A stretch of 64,000 bases of DNA from Rhodobacter capsulatus (GCF_005144475.1 NZ_SWJZ01000015.1:1-64000), one strand, 5' to 3'. Numbered from the stretch's first letter, positions 8,066-17,302 are shown. Notes: generated from the sequence alone by a model not told the origin. Made by a program: numbers and translations.

Positions 8066-9306
8066 TGCGCCACCCCGGCGGCGACGGATTCGTCGATGAA
8101 CTGGCCTTCCTTGAAGCGGTGCAGGCCGAATTCGGCGGCAAGCGGCGAATAGCCCTTGGCCACCAGCTCCGCCATCGCAAAGCCCGAGCCCGGAATCGCC
8201 TTGAAGCCGCCGGTGCCCCAGCCGCAGTTGACGAAGATGCCGTCCACCGGGGTTTTCGACAGGATCGGCGAGCGGTCGCCCGTCATGTCGACGATGCCGC
8301 CCCATTGCCGCAGCATCTTGAGCCGCGAGATCACCGGGAAGGTCTCGATCAGGGCGCGGGTGGTTTCCTCGACATGGTGCCACGAGCCGCGCTGCGAGTA
8401 GTTGTTGAAGCCGTCGGTGCCGCCGCCGATCACGAGTTCCCCCTTGTCGGATTGCGACATGTAGCCGTGCACGAGGTTCGCCATCACCACGACGTCGATC
8501 GTGGGCTTGATCGGTTCCGACACCCAGGCCTGCAGCGCCATCGATTCGATCGGCAGACGGAACCCCGCCATGCCCGCCAGCACGCTCGAATGACCGGCGA
8601 CGACGATGGCGAGCTTGCCGCAGTCGATCGCGCCGCGCGAGGTGTCGACGCCCACGACCTTGCCGCCCTCGGTCCGCACGCCGGTGACTTCGGTGTTCTG
8701 CAAAAGGTCCATGCCCATGTCGGAACAGGCCCGCGCATAGCCCCAGGCCACCGCGTCATGCCGCGCGGTGCCGCCCTTTTCCTGCAACAGCGCGCCCAGA
8801 ACCGGATAGCGCGGCCCGGCGATGTTCAGGATCGGCACCAGCTTCTTGACTTCCCTCGGCTCGATCCAGCGGGTTTCGACGTTTTGCAGGTTGTTGGCAT
8901 AGACCGTGCGCTTGTAGCCGCGCATCTCATGTTCCGACTGCGCCAGCATCAGAAGGCCGCGCGGGCTGAACATGACGTTGTAGTTCAGATCCTGGCTCAG
9001 CCCCTCGTAAAGCGAGCGCGCCTTTTCATAGATCGCCGCCGAAGGGTCCTGCAGGTAGTTCGAGCGGATGATCGTGGTGTTGCGCCCGGTGTTGCCGCCG
9101 CCGAGCCAGCCCTTTTCGATGATCGCCACATTCTTGATGCCGTGGACCTTGCCCAGGTAATAGGCCGTGGCGAGCCCGTGCCCGCCCGCCCCCACCACGA
9201 TCACGTCGTAGCGTTTCTTCGGCTCGGGCGAGGCCCAGGCCTTTTCCCAACCGCTGTGGTAGCGCAGCGCCTCGCGCGCCACGGCGAAGATCGAATAGCG
9301 TCTCAT
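8062..9306 (-). CDS. soxB: Sarcosine oxidase beta subunit
   Basis: 414-residue FAD/FMN flavoprotein of the DAO family: oxidises sarcosine to glycine, releasing H2O2. Visible: Rossmann motif VIVVGAGGHGLATAYYLG (about 35-52), GGNTGRNTTIIRSNY, and TARHDAVAWG around His183, the motif carrying the covalently attached FMN histidine in characterised beta subunits. ATG at 9306 has GAGAGAGGG upstream. First gene of soxBDAG; its promoter must lie in the 238-bp region shared with ccmI. The protein starts MRRYSIFAVAREALRYHSGW as family members do. Confidence 0.95.
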   Translation of the reverse strand: MRRYSIFAVAREALRYHSGWEKAWASPEPKKRYDVIVVGAGGHGLATAYYLGKVHGIKNVAIIEKGWLGGGNTGRNTTIIRSNYLQDPSAAIYEKARSLYEGLSQDLNYNVMFSPRGLLMLAQSEHEMRGYKRTVYANNLQNVETRWIEPREVKKLVPILNIAGPRYPVLGALLQEKGGTARHDAVAWGYARACSDMGMDLLQNTEVTGVRTEGGKVVGVDTSRGAIDCGKLAIVVAGHSSVLAGMAGFRLPIESMALQAWVSEPIKPTIDVVVMANLVHGYMSQSDKGELVIGGGTDGFNNYSQRGSWHHVEETTRALIETFPVISRLKMLRQWGGIVDMTGDRSPILSKTPVDGIFVNCGWGTGGFKAIPGSGFAMAELVAKGYSPLAAEFGLHRFKEGQFIDESVAAGVAH

Positions 9307-9544
9307 CTGCCCTCTCTCGCTTCGGGTTGGGGTGCCACAGGCTGTGCGCGCGCCCCGAGTCTGGCTGTTCCACCTTAGATGAACCGCCCGGAACCCCGAA
9401 AGCCCCCCCCATGCGGCAATCGGCAGCAAAAAGCGACATCGTTGACAAGAGCCGCAACACAGAGCCGTGAGACGGCCTTTCACGCTCTTGTCTCTTTCTG
9501 CACGGCGTCAAAAGCCTTATGGGAGATGCAGGATAGGAGACCCC

Positions 9545-10816
9545 ATGCTGTTCTGGATCATCTGCGCGACGCTGGTCGCCGCCATCGCCTTCGCCCTTGC
9601 CCTGACGCTGATCCGCCCGCGCGGCCAGGCCCAGCCCGCCGAGGCGCAGGATCTGCAGGTCTATCGCGCGCAACTGGCCGAGGTGGAGAAGGACCTTGCC
9701 CGCGGCGTGCTGAGCCCCGAGGAGGCGGCGCGGAGCCGGGTGGAAATCTCGCGCCGGCTGCTCGACGCGGACCGGGCGCTGCAGGCGGCGGTGACGGGGG
9801 GCGATGCGCCGCGGCGCGGCACGGTGGCGGCGGCGGCGCTGACCGTGGCGGCGCTGGCCGGGGCCTTCGCGATCTACGACCGGCTCGGCGCGGCCGGTCT
9901 GCCCGATGCGCCGCTGGCCAAACGGCTGGCCGGGGCGGAGGCGCTCTATCAGGCCCGCCCCGATCAGGCGGCGGCGGAAGCGACGGCGGCGGCCGAGCGC
10001 AAGGCCGCCGAGGCGCGGGCGGCGGCGGCGGGCAGCCCGGTGCCGCAGCCCGATCCGAAATACCTCGAGCTGATGGAGCGGTTGCGCCAGGCGGTGGCGT
10101 CGCGGCCCAATGATCCGCAGGGGCTGGCGCTGCTGTCGGAAAACGAGATGGCTTTGGGCAATTACCGCGCCGGATGGGAGGCGCAACGGCGGCTTGTCGC
10201 GCTCAAGGGCGACCGGGCCGAGGCGGCGGATTACACCCGTCTGGGCGAGCTGATGACCATCGCCGCGGGCGGGCTGGTGACGGCCGAGGCCGAGGCGGCC
10301 TTTGCCAAGGCGCTGGACAGGGATCCGAAAGACGGGCTGGCGCTGTTCTATGTCGGGCTGATGATGGGGCAGAACGACCGCCCCGACCGGGCCTTCAAGC
10401 TCTGGGATGCGTCCTTGCGCGTCTCGCCGCCCGAGGCGCCCTGGGTGGCCGAGATCGCGCAGGGCATCGACACGCTGGCCTGGCTCGCGGGCGAGCAGGA
10501 TTACACCGCGCCGCTGCCGGTGCCCGCGGGCCCCTCGGCCGAACAGATGCGGGCCGCCGAGGGCATGGCCCCTGCCGACCGTCTGGCGATGATCCGCGGC
10601 ATGGTCGAAAACCTGAACGCGCGGCTGGCGAACGAGGGCGGCAGCGCCGAGGATTGGGCGAAGCTGATCTCCTCGCTGCGGGTGCTGGGCGAGGCGGACC
10701 GCGCCGCGGCGATCGCCACCGAGGCGCGGACGAAATTCACCGGCCGCGCCGAGGATCTGGCGAAGATCGAGGCGGCGACGCAAACGCCCCTTGGCACGAT
10801 CGGAGCCGCGCCATGA
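9545..10816 (+). CDS. ccmI: Cytochrome c maturation protein CcmI
   Basis: 423-residue inner-membrane protein that presents apocytochrome c to the Ccm haem ligation machinery. The N-terminal helix (about 3-23), a charged cytoplasmic loop (EDLQVYRAQLAEVEKDLARG) and a second helix (about 92-112) match the two-helix N-part of CcmI; the rest is a periplasmic Ala-rich TPR region (YLELMERLRQAVASRPNDP, DPKDGLALFYVG). ATG at 9545 follows AGGAGACCCC. The stop overlaps the ruvX start (ATGA), so the two are coupled. High cytochrome c demand fits a photosynthetic or denitrifying lifestyle. Confidence 0.9.
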   Translation: MLFWIICATLVAAIAFALALTLIRPRGQAQPAEAQDLQVYRAQLAEVEKDLARGVLSPEEAARSRVEISRRLLDADRALQAAVTGGDAPRRGTVAAAALTVAALAGAFAIYDRLGAAGLPDAPLAKRLAGAEALYQARPDQAAAEATAAAERKAAEARAAAAGSPVPQPDPKYLELMERLRQAVASRPNDPQGLALLSENEMALGNYRAGWEAQRRLVALKGDRAEAADYTRLGELMTIAAGGLVTAEAEAAFAKALDRDPKDGLALFYVGLMMGQNDRPDRAFKLWDASLRVSPPEAPWVAEIAQGIDTLAWLAGEQDYTAPLPVPAGPSAEQMRAAEGMAPADRLAMIRGMVENLNARLANEGGSAEDWAKLISSLRVLGEADRAAAIATEARTKFTGRAEDLAKIEAATQTPLGTIGAAP

Positions 10817-11292
10817 TCTGCACCGAGATCCGCGATTTCGCGGGAGCGCTGCCGCGGGTGGGGGCGCTGGCCGGGCTGGATCTGGGCACGAAGACGATCG
10901 GGGTCTCGGTCTCGGACACGCTGCGGGGCATCGCGACGCCCCTGCGCACGATCCGGCGCGAGAAATTCACCCTCGACGTGGCGGATCTGATGAAGACGGT
11001 GGCCGAGCGGCAGATTGTCGGGTTCGTTCTCGGGCTGCCGGTGAACATGGACGGTTCGGAAGGGCCGCGGGCACAATCGACCCGGGCCTTCGCGCGCAAC
11101 CTTGAAAAGCTGACGCCGCTGCCGATAACCTTCTGGGACGAGCGGCTCTCGACGGTGGCGGCCGAACGCGCGATGCTGGAGGCCGATCTTTCCCGCAAGC
11201 GCCGGGCCGAACTGGTCGATCACGTCGCGGCGGGGTTCATTCTGCAAGGCGCGCTCGACCGCCTTGCGCATCTGGGGCGCGCGCATGGCTGA
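10813..11292 (+). CDS. ruvX: YqgF/RuvX family RNase H-fold nuclease
   Basis: 159-residue YqgF protein. GLDLGTKTIGVSVSD at the N-terminus and VLGLPVNMDGSEGPRA plus FWDERLSTVAAERAM are the canonical motifs with acidic catalytic residues of the RNase H-like fold. The family has been tied to pre-16S rRNA 5'-end maturation and called a putative Holliday junction resolvase; only the fold and motifs are seen here. Starts inside the last codons of ccmI and overlaps the following DUF1289 gene by 8 bp, forming a tight three-gene operon. Confidence 0.93.
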   Translation: MICTEIRDFAGALPRVGALAGLDLGTKTIGVSVSDTLRGIATPLRTIRREKFTLDVADLMKTVAERQIVGFVLGLPVNMDGSEGPRAQSTRAFARNLEKLTPLPITFWDERLSTVAAERAMLEADLSRKRRAELVDHVAAGFILQGALDRLAHLGRAHG

Positions 11293-11536
11293 CAACACGC
11301 CGGACAACACCGACGGGATCTGGAAACGGGCGGAAATCGACACGCCCTGCGTGAAGATCTGCCAGATCCACCCGACCGAGCGGCTTTGCATCGGCTGCCT
11401 GCGCACGCTGGACGAGATCGGCCGCTGGTCGCGCATGACCCCCGAGGACCGCCGCGCGGTGATGGCCGAGCTGCCCGCCCGCGCGCCGCGTCTGGCCCAG
11501 CGCCGCGGCGGGCGCGCCGCGCGACAACTGGAGTAA
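11285..11536 (+). CDS. DUF1289 small cysteine-cluster protein
   Basis: 83-residue protein with the DUF1289 cysteine pattern: TPCVKICQIHP followed by LCIGCLRTLDEIGRW, four Cys suited to bind zinc or an Fe-S cluster. The middle TLDEIGRWSRMTPEDRRAVM is the family signature. Function unknown. It overlaps ruvX by 8 bp and is the last gene of the ccmI-ruvX unit, followed directly by a palindromic repeat. Confidence 0.88.
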   Translation: MADNTPDNTDGIWKRAEIDTPCVKICQIHPTERLCIGCLRTLDEIGRWSRMTPEDRRAVMAELPARAPRLAQRRGGRAARQLE

Positions 11537-11691
11537 GGGGGGCGCTGCCCCCCCGTCCCTGCGGGACTCCCCCCGGGATATTTGCGCCAAGGTGAAAGCA
11601 GCGCCCCGGTTTCGTTTCACCTTGGCCGAAATATCCCGGGGGGTGAATGGCCGAGAGGCCAGAGGGGGGCAGCGCCCCCCTGCCCCGGCGG
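11537..11691. repeat. Palindromic GGGATATTT repeat, complete copy C
   Basis: Begins at the stop codon of the DUF1289 gene with a ggggggc/gcccccc hairpin. Main arms: cccccgggatatttgcgcca with aggtgaaa (11570-11597) and tttcaccttggccgaaatat with cccggggg (11614-11641). The right end, gtgaatggccgagaggccag then ggggggcagcgcccccc, matches copy E at the window start and, inverted, copy D. Confidence 0.87.
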
Positions 11692-11787
11692 TCCGTGGCG
11701 GCGCCTTGACGGGCGGGGGCGCGGGCATTAACCGAATTTGCAACAGATGCTGCGATCCTCGCCCAACCCTCGTTCCCCGGACCCGCC

Positions 11788-12783
11788 ATGACCGCCTCGC
11801 GTTCCCTGCCGCCTCAGGTCGTCCACGTCTATGAGGCCGATCTGATCTGGGTGACCTCGGGCGCCAATCAGGGCGACGGGCTTGATCTGGCCGCGCTGTG
11901 CCAGCCCGGCGACATCTATCAGCTCGAGCGCGCGGCGCGGCCGCTGCGGCTGCTGATCGCCGCCGATCCCGACACCGGGCAGCGCATCTGCGCGGGCTCG
12001 GAGCTGGGCGTCGAGGGCGACCGGATCGCCCTGCTGGCGCGGCATGTCTTCATCACGCCGGACGGCGACACGGTCGATATCCTGTTGATCCGGCACGAGG
12101 AAACGCAGATCTTCTATGCCCTGCCGCTGTCGCCGATCGCGCCGCGGGTCGATTACACGCTGCTTGAGGCCACCGACGATCCGGGCGATGTGCGGCTCTC
12201 GGACCTGGTCTGCATCGCCTTCACCACCGGCACGCTGGTCACCATGGCGGGCGGCGCGCAGCGCCCGATCGAGACGCTGGCGCCCGGCGACCGGGTGCTG
12301 ACGCGCGACAGCGGCCCGCAGCCGGTGCGGCTGGTGGCGCGCGCGACGCTGCGGGCGCTCGGCTCTTTCGCGCCGGTGGTGATTTCGGCGGGCACTTTGG
12401 GCAATGAAAGCGATCTGGTCGTCGCGCCGCATCACCGGGTGTTCCTGTATCGGCGCGGCGAGAAACGGCTGGGCGACACCGCGGAAATCCTCGTGCAAGC
12501 CAAGCATCTGGTCGACGGCGAACATGTCTGGCGCCGCGAGGGCGGCTATGTCGATTATTTCGCGCTCGTTTTCGACCGGCACGAGATCGTCTATGCCGAG
12601 GGCGTGCCGGTCGAAAGCCTGCAGGTGTCCGAGGCGACGCTGAAGCTGATGCCCGAGGAACTGTCGGCCGAGATCAAGGCCCGTCTGCCCGATCTGTCGC
12701 ACACGCCGCATTTCGGCACCGAGGCCGGGCGCGAGATGCTTGACCGCGTCGGCCGCGAGGCGCTGTTTCGCAAGAAGGACTGA
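11788..12783 (+). CDS. Hint-domain (Hedgehog/intein-like) protein
   Basis: 331 residues. N-terminal about 140 residues have no motif I recognise. From about 145, CIAFTTGTLVTMAGGAQRPI with ETLAPGDRVLTRDSGPQPVR is a Hint module start (Cys followed by GT.V.T..G...I..L..GD.V.T), and LVVAPHHRVFLY is the later His-containing block. A Hint domain of this stand-alone type is common in Rhodobacterales proteins of unknown role; whether it self-cleaves is not known. The conserved Cys (CIAF) and HHR histidines are present. Monocistronic, preceded by a repeat and a 95-bp possible promoter. Confidence 0.75.
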   Translation: MTASRSLPPQVVHVYEADLIWVTSGANQGDGLDLAALCQPGDIYQLERAARPLRLLIAADPDTGQRICAGSELGVEGDRIALLARHVFITPDGDTVDILLIRHEETQIFYALPLSPIAPRVDYTLLEATDDPGDVRLSDLVCIAFTTGTLVTMAGGAQRPIETLAPGDRVLTRDSGPQPVRLVARATLRALGSFAPVVISAGTLGNESDLVVAPHHRVFLYRRGEKRLGDTAEILVQAKHLVDGEHVWRREGGYVDYFALVFDRHEIVYAEGVPVESLQVSEATLKLMPEELSAEIKARLPDLSHTPHFGTEAGREMLDRVGREALFRKKD

Positions 12784-12795
12784 CCCTTTCGGCGC

Positions 12796-13014
12796 CTATT
12801 CCGCCGCAGGCCCGCAAGCGCAGCGGCCTTGCGGGCGCGCATGCGGATCGGTGCAATCGGCGCAGTCCCAGGCCCCCTCGCCCTCGGAACGGCACAGTTT
12901 CAGGTCCAGATGCTTCTCGCGATCCCTCGCGGTGAAAAGCGGCACCCCGCAATAGCGGCACAGAACCGTTTCGCGCACAGTCAAAGACCCGGCAGCGGGA
13001 TCGACCCTTGCCAT
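12796..13014 (-). CDS. Small zinc-finger-like protein
   Basis: 72-residue protein starting MARVDPAAGSLTVRETVLCRY. Cys/His pattern CRYCG, H in DREKHLDLKLC, then WDCADC and CACG suggests one or two zinc sites. An ideal AGGAGG lies six bases upstream of ATG 13014, on the strand opposite to its neighbours, so it is clearly an independent gene. It converges with the Hint-protein gene 12 bp away. Family not recognised; a nucleic-acid-binding or zinc-storage role is only a guess. Confidence 0.75.
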   Translation of the reverse strand: MARVDPAAGSLTVRETVLCRYCGVPLFTARDREKHLDLKLCRSEGEGAWDCADCTDPHARPQGRCACGPAAE

Positions 13015-13218
13015 GGCAGCCTCCTGTTCCCATCGGGGTCGGGCGCGTAAACGACCCCCGTCCGCCGAAGACAGGCTCCCCCACGAAGCCCGCCCGACGC
13101 TGGTCAAGGTTGGAACGATTCTACCCCCCGCGCCATGATGCGGATCAATTTGCCGCAGCCCGGGCGGGAAAAATCCGTCCTTCTTGCCCGCAATCCCGCC
13201 TTGCGGTAAAGGCCGCGC

Positions 13219-14814
13219 ATGAGCAACCGTGCCCCCCTCCCGCCCGAAATCGCCCGCCGCCGGACCTTTGCGATCATCTCGCACCCCGACGCCGGGAAAA
13301 CCACGCTCACCGAGAAATTCCTGCTGTTCGGGGGCGCGATCCAGATGGCGGGGCAAGTCCGCGCCAAAGGCGAGGCGCGGCGCACGCGCTCGGACTTCAT
13401 GAAGCTGGAACAGGAACGCGGCATCTCGGTCTCGGCCTCGGCGATGAGCTTCGATTTCCGGCACTATCGCTTCAATCTGGTCGACACGCCCGGCCACTCG
13501 GACTTTTCCGAGGACACCTATCGCACGCTGACCGCGGTCGATGCCGCGATCATGGTGATCGACGGGGCGAAGGGGGTGGAAAGCCAGACGCGGAAACTGT
13601 TCGAGGTCTGCCGGTTGCGCGATCTGCCGATCCTGACCTTTTGCAACAAGATGGACCGCGAAAGCCGCGACACCTTCGAGATCATCGACGAGATCCAGGA
13701 AAACCTGGCGATCGACGTTGCCCCGGCCTCCTGGCCGATCGGGATGGGGCGCGAGTTTGTCGGCTGCTACGACATCTTGCATGACCGGCTTGAACTGATG
13801 GACCGCGCCGACCGCAACCGCGTCGCAGAAAGCATCAAGATCGACGGGCTTGACGATCCGAAGCTGGCAGACCATGTGCCTGCCGACCTGCTGGCGAAGC
13901 TGCGCGAGGAAGTGGCGATGGCGCGCGAGTTGCTGCCCGCCTTCGACCGGCAAAGCTTTCTGGAAGGCCACATGACGCCGATCTGGTTCGGCTCGGCGAT
14001 CAATTCCTTTGGCGTCAAGGAGTTGATGGACGGCATGGGCGAATACGGCCCCGAGCCGCAGCCGCAAAAGGCGGCCGAGCGGCAGATCGCGTCGGACGAA
14101 ACCCCGGTCACCGGCTTCGTCTTCAAGGTGCAGGCGAACATGGACCCGAAGCACCGCGACCGCGTGGCTTTCGTGCGTCTGGCCTCGGGGCATTTCGAGC
14201 GCGGCATGAAACTGCAGCACGTCCGGACGGGCAAGCCGATGGCGGTGTCGAACCCGGTGCTGTTTCTGGCCGCCGACCGCGAACTGGCCGAGGAGGCCTG
14301 GGCGGGCGACATCATCGGCATTCCGAACCACGGCCAATTGCGCATCGGCGACGCGCTGACCGAGGGCGAAAAGCTGCGCTTCACCGGCATTCCGTCCTTT
14401 GCGCCGGAACTGCTGCAGGCCGTGCGCTCGACCGATCCGATGAAGGGCAAGCACCTCGAAAAGGCGCTGATGCAATTCGCCGAGGAAGGGGCCGCCAAGG
14501 TCTTCAAGCCGATGATCGGCTCGGGCTTCATCGTCGGCGTCGTCGGCGCGCTGCAATTCGACGTGCTCGCCAGCCGGATCGAGGTCGAATACGGCATTCC
14601 GGTGCGGTTTGAGAGCTCGCAATTCACCTCGGCGCGCTGGGTGCTGGGGCCGAAGGACACGGTCGAGAAACTGGTCAACGTGAACAAGCAGCATATCGCG
14701 ACGGACCACGATGGCGACATCGTCTTCCTGACCCGGCTGCAGTGGGACATCGACCGGGTGGTGCGCGACTACGAGGGCGTGAAACTGTCGGCGACAAAGG
14801 AAATGATGCAGTGA
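13219..14814 (+). CDS. prfC: Peptide chain release factor 3
   Basis: 531-residue class II release factor: a GTPase that recycles RF1/RF2 from the ribosome. G1 SHPDAGKTTLTEKFL, the effector segment MKLEQERGISVSASAM, G3 DTPGHSDFSEDTYR and G4 NKMD are all present; the RF3-specific C-terminal domain follows to the family's usual length. The leader 13015-13218 separates it from the divergent zinc-finger gene. No operon partner. Confidence 0.97.
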   Translation: MSNRAPLPPEIARRRTFAIISHPDAGKTTLTEKFLLFGGAIQMAGQVRAKGEARRTRSDFMKLEQERGISVSASAMSFDFRHYRFNLVDTPGHSDFSEDTYRTLTAVDAAIMVIDGAKGVESQTRKLFEVCRLRDLPILTFCNKMDRESRDTFEIIDEIQENLAIDVAPASWPIGMGREFVGCYDILHDRLELMDRADRNRVAESIKIDGLDDPKLADHVPADLLAKLREEVAMARELLPAFDRQSFLEGHMTPIWFGSAINSFGVKELMDGMGEYGPEPQPQKAAERQIASDETPVTGFVFKVQANMDPKHRDRVAFVRLASGHFERGMKLQHVRTGKPMAVSNPVLFLAADRELAEEAWAGDIIGIPNHGQLRIGDALTEGEKLRFTGIPSFAPELLQAVRSTDPMKGKHLEKALMQFAEEGAAKVFKPMIGSGFIVGVVGALQFDVLASRIEVEYGIPVRFESSQFTSARWVLGPKDTVEKLVNVNKQHIATDHDGDIVFLTRLQWDIDRVVRDYEGVKLSATKEMMQ

Positions 14815-14908
14815 CGGCCCCGCGCCGGAAGGCATGGCATGCGCGTTAAAGTTGTGTTAGACTGAGGATGCGACACAGCTCGCATGTCTGAACACTTTGG
14901 AGGATGCC

Positions 14909-15073
14909 ATGTCCGACGACGATGTGATGGACAAGAAACGTCAGAAAGCCGCCGACAAGATCATCACGCGGATGACCGAAGAGGGCGCGAGCCCCGGCGA
15001 CATCAAGATCCAGAAAAAGGCGAACAAGGACGCCTTCGGTCACGAAGGCGAATGTGACGCCGAAGCTGGCTGA
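14909..15073 (+). CDS. Small charged protein, unknown
   Basis: 54 residues starting MSDDDVMDKKRQKAADKIIT and ending HEGECDAEAG; acidic start, Lys-rich middle, no membrane segment. The ATG has GGAGG seven bases upstream and the gene is closed by a strong hairpin terminator eight bases after the stop, which together give good support despite the length. Not assigned to a known family. Convergent with dgt. Confidence 0.75.
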   Translation: MSDDDVMDKKRQKAADKIITRMTEEGASPGDIKIQKKANKDAFGHEGECDAEAG

Positions 15074-15080
15074 ACCCGGT

Positions 15081-15114
15081 GCGCCGTCCCCTCGCCCCGG
15101 GGGACGGCGCATTT
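15081..15114 (+). terminator. Intrinsic terminator of the 54-aa gene
   Basis: Perfect 11-bp stem gcgccgtcccc (15081-15091) / ggggacggcgc (15100-15110) followed by attttg. Located just after the small-protein stop codon. Confidence 0.88.
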
Positions 15115-15143
15115 TGCGACGCCGCCGCAAGGCTTGGTCAAGG

Positions 15144-15193
15144 GCGTATCTTACCCAAGAAACCCCATGCGTTTCTTCTTGGCGCAAATACGC
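15144..15193. repeat. Divergent palindromic element F (dgt/small gene)
   Basis: Inverted repeat gcgtatcttacccaagaaac (15144-15163) against gtttcttcttggcgcaaata ending cgc (15171-15193). The atttgcgccaag core of the GGGATATTT repeats is recognisable in the second arm, but the flanking G/C hairpins are missing. It lies ten bases from the dgt stop and probably terminates it. Confidence 0.6.
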
Positions 15194-15203
15194 GACTGCG
15201 CGC

Positions 15204-16352
15204 TCAGTCCTCGCCGAAGAGCCGGTGGTATTCCTGGATCGCGAACCGGTCGGTCATCCCCGCAACGTAATCGAGGACCGTGCGCGCCAGTTCGGAATTC
15301 CCCTTGGCCCGCGCGCGGGCGACATCGGCCTGCCAATCCTCGGGCAGAAGCTCGGGGCGCTCGAGGAAAAGCGGGAACAGCGCGTTCACGATCCCCGTCA
15401 CCCGCTTGCGTTCCACCACCACGGTCGGCGCGCGATACATGCGGGTGAACAGGAACCCCTTGATCGCCTTGATGTTCTGGTAAAGCGGCTTGGAAAACCG
15501 GATGATCGGCCCCTGCATCGCGCGGATCTCGTCGACATGGCGGGGGCGCAGGGATTCAAGCCGGTTCTTCGCCACCGCGATCACGTCTTCAACCATCACG
15601 CCAAAGACCCGCCGCAAGGCCTCGTGTCGGCGCCGCATCGGATCAAGGCCGGGGTAAAGCTTGTCCACCGTGGCGAAACACTCGCCCAGCACCGGCAATT
15701 CGCACAGGTCGGCTTCGGTGAAAAGCCCGGCGCGCAGGCCGTCGTGCAGGTCGTGGTGGTTGTAGGCGCAGTCATCGGCCACCGCGGCCACCTGCGCCTC
15801 GGCGCTGGCATTCGTCGTCAGTTCCAGATCCCATTGCGCATTGACCTCGGCCAGCGCGTAATTCCACGGCTGCTCGACCGGGCCGTTGTGCTTGGCGATG
15901 CCTTCAAGCGTCTCCCAGGTCAGGTTCAGCCCGTCGAAATCGGCGTAATGGCGTTCGAGCCGCGTCACGATCCGCAGCGCCTGCGCGTTGTGGTCAAAGC
16001 CGCCATAGGGCTCCATGAGCAGCGCCAGCGCATCCTCGCCGGTATGGCCGAAGGGCGGATGGCCCAGATCATGCGCCAGCGCCACCGCCTCGGCCAGATC
16101 GGTGTTCAGCCCCAGCGCCCCGGCGATCGTGCGCGCCACCTGCGCCACCTCGATCGTATGGGTCAGCCGGGTGCGGTAATAATCGCCCTCGTGTTCGACA
16201 AAGACCTGGGTCTTGTGTTTCAGCCGCCGGAACGCCGAGGAATGGATGATCCGGTCGCGATCACGTTGAAATGGCGTGCGGAAGGTGGAGTAACTCTCGG
16301 CATGCAGCCGCCCGCGGCTGGCCTCGGGATTGCAGGCATAGGGTTGCAGCAT
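15204..16352 (-). CDS. dgt: dGTP triphosphohydrolase (HD domain)
   Basis: 382-residue deoxyguanosinetriphosphate triphosphohydrolase-like protein: hydrolyses dNTPs to deoxynucleoside and triphosphate. HD-domain residues are visible: His65 in RLTHTIEVAQ, His94-Asp95 in LAHDLGHPPFGHTGE. The N-terminal ESYSTFRTPFQRDRDRIIHS and AFRRLKHKTQVF are signatures of the family. Start ATG 16352. Divergent from erpA across a 73-bp gap. In context of NrdD nearby (26 kb) it contributes to dNTP pool control, but no direct link is seen. Confidence 0.95.
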   Translation of the reverse strand: MLQPYACNPEASRGRLHAESYSTFRTPFQRDRDRIIHSSAFRRLKHKTQVFVEHEGDYYRTRLTHTIEVAQVARTIAGALGLNTDLAEAVALAHDLGHPPFGHTGEDALALLMEPYGGFDHNAQALRIVTRLERHYADFDGLNLTWETLEGIAKHNGPVEQPWNYALAEVNAQWDLELTTNASAEAQVAAVADDCAYNHHDLHDGLRAGLFTEADLCELPVLGECFATVDKLYPGLDPMRRRHEALRRVFGVMVEDVIAVAKNRLESLRPRHVDEIRAMQGPIIRFSKPLYQNIKAIKGFLFTRMYRAPTVVVERKRVTGIVNALFPLFLERPELLPEDWQADVARARAKGNSELARTVLDYVAGMTDRFAIQEYHRLFGED

Positions 16353-16425
16353 CTCTCACCTCACCTTGTCGCAGGGCATGCCCCCTCCTATACTCTAAAG
16401 GGAACAACAGAACAGGTCCAACCCG

Positions 16426-16755
16426 ATGCTTTTGCCGCCGAAAGTCACCCCCCGCGCCTTCGAGCGTCTGGCGAAACTGAATGCGAAGGAAGCCACGCCC
16501 AAGGCGCTGCGCGTCGCGGTCGAGGGCGGCGGCTGTTCGGGCTTCCAATATGACCTGAAGCTGGAGGAGGGGGCCGCCCCCGATGATCTGGTGATCGAGG
16601 GAGAAGGTCAGCGCGTGCTGATCGACCCGGTCAGCCTGCCCTTCCTGCAAGATGCGGTGATCGATTACACGCAGGAACTGATCGGGGCGCGGTTCGTGGT
16701 GCAAAACCCGAATGCGACGGCCAGCTGCGGCTGCGGCATTTCCTTTTCGATGTGA
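16426..16755 (+). CDS. erpA: A-type Fe-S cluster carrier (ErpA/HesB family)
   Basis: 109 residues, full length for an A-type carrier that delivers iron-sulfur clusters to apoproteins. The three conserved cysteines are present: Cys in EGGGCSGFQYDL and the paired Cys in SCGCGISFSM at the C-terminus. ErpA versus IscA cannot be decided with certainty from sequence alone; absence of isc genes beside it and the genomic position favour ErpA. Start ATG 16426, monocistronic. Confidence 0.88.
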   Translation: MLLPPKVTPRAFERLAKLNAKEATPKALRVAVEGGGCSGFQYDLKLEEGAAPDDLVIEGEGQRVLIDPVSLPFLQDAVIDYTQELIGARFVVQNPNATASCGCGISFSM

Positions 16756-17067
16756 CGGCCCCGGCGCGCGGCAAGGCGGGGCGGAGGTCGGACCGGGCCA
16801 CGCGCCATGATGCCAGGCGATTGCGCCGTCCCGAGACCGGGCCGCAATGCCTCCGCCGCATCGATCTGGCTTCTGCGCGATCTTGCGGCGGCGAGGATGC
16901 CGGTCAACGGCTTTGTGCCGGGCCATCGCCGGGGCGATCCGCAGCCGCGCTTTCTCTCTGACGAAGACGCCGATCTGGCACCACGGCTGCGCCAACAATC
17001 GCGGCGGGCAGCATGGGCAACACCGCAATGCGGCTTGACGGCGCGGGACTTCGCGGGCACCTTCGCC
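16756..17067. other. Intergenic stretch without a supportable gene
   Basis: 312 bp between erpA and the first cobalamin riboswitch. A 106-codon plus frame (from 16807) runs through it but extends into the riboswitch, lacks a convincing ribosome binding site and resembles no family I know. The promoter for the riboswitch transcript must lie near its right end. Confidence 0.5.
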
Positions 17068-17260
17068 CTGATGGTTCCCGGCCAAGCCACGCGCGGCCGG
17101 GTGAAAAGGGAATACGGTGAGGTGTAGGCATCAGCCGCCAAACCCGTAACTGCCCCCGCAACTGTAAGCGGCGAGCGCCCCCCGGCAACCACTGGCCCCG
17201 ATCGCGGGGCCGGGAAGGTGGGGGAAGCCAGGACCCGCAAGTCAGGAGACCTGCCATCAG
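17068..17260 (+). promoter_or_regulatory. Cobalamin riboswitch 1 (upstream of Btu-like ATPase)
   Basis: Closing stem ctgatgg (17068-17074) / ccatcag (17254-17260) is a perfect complement. In order inside: ggttcccggcc, gtgaaaagggaatacggtg, ctgcccccgcaactgtaa, ccactgg...gggaaggtggg, and the B12 box agtcaggagacctgcc (17240-17255). All are canonical blocks of the cobalamin riboswitch. It controls the B12-uptake remnant downstream. Confidence 0.96.
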
Positions 17261-17302
17261 CGTCATCAACCACCGGGCGGGGTGTCCCGGAAGGAGCATG
17301 CG

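Noticed and set aside
9307-9544. Possible small RNA or riboswitch between soxB and ccmI
   Set aside because: No conserved glycine-, SAM- or other riboswitch blocks could be matched; treated as a divergent promoter region.
16807-17127. 106-codon plus ORF before riboswitch 1
   Set aside because: Runs into the riboswitch, has no good ribosome site and no recognisable family.
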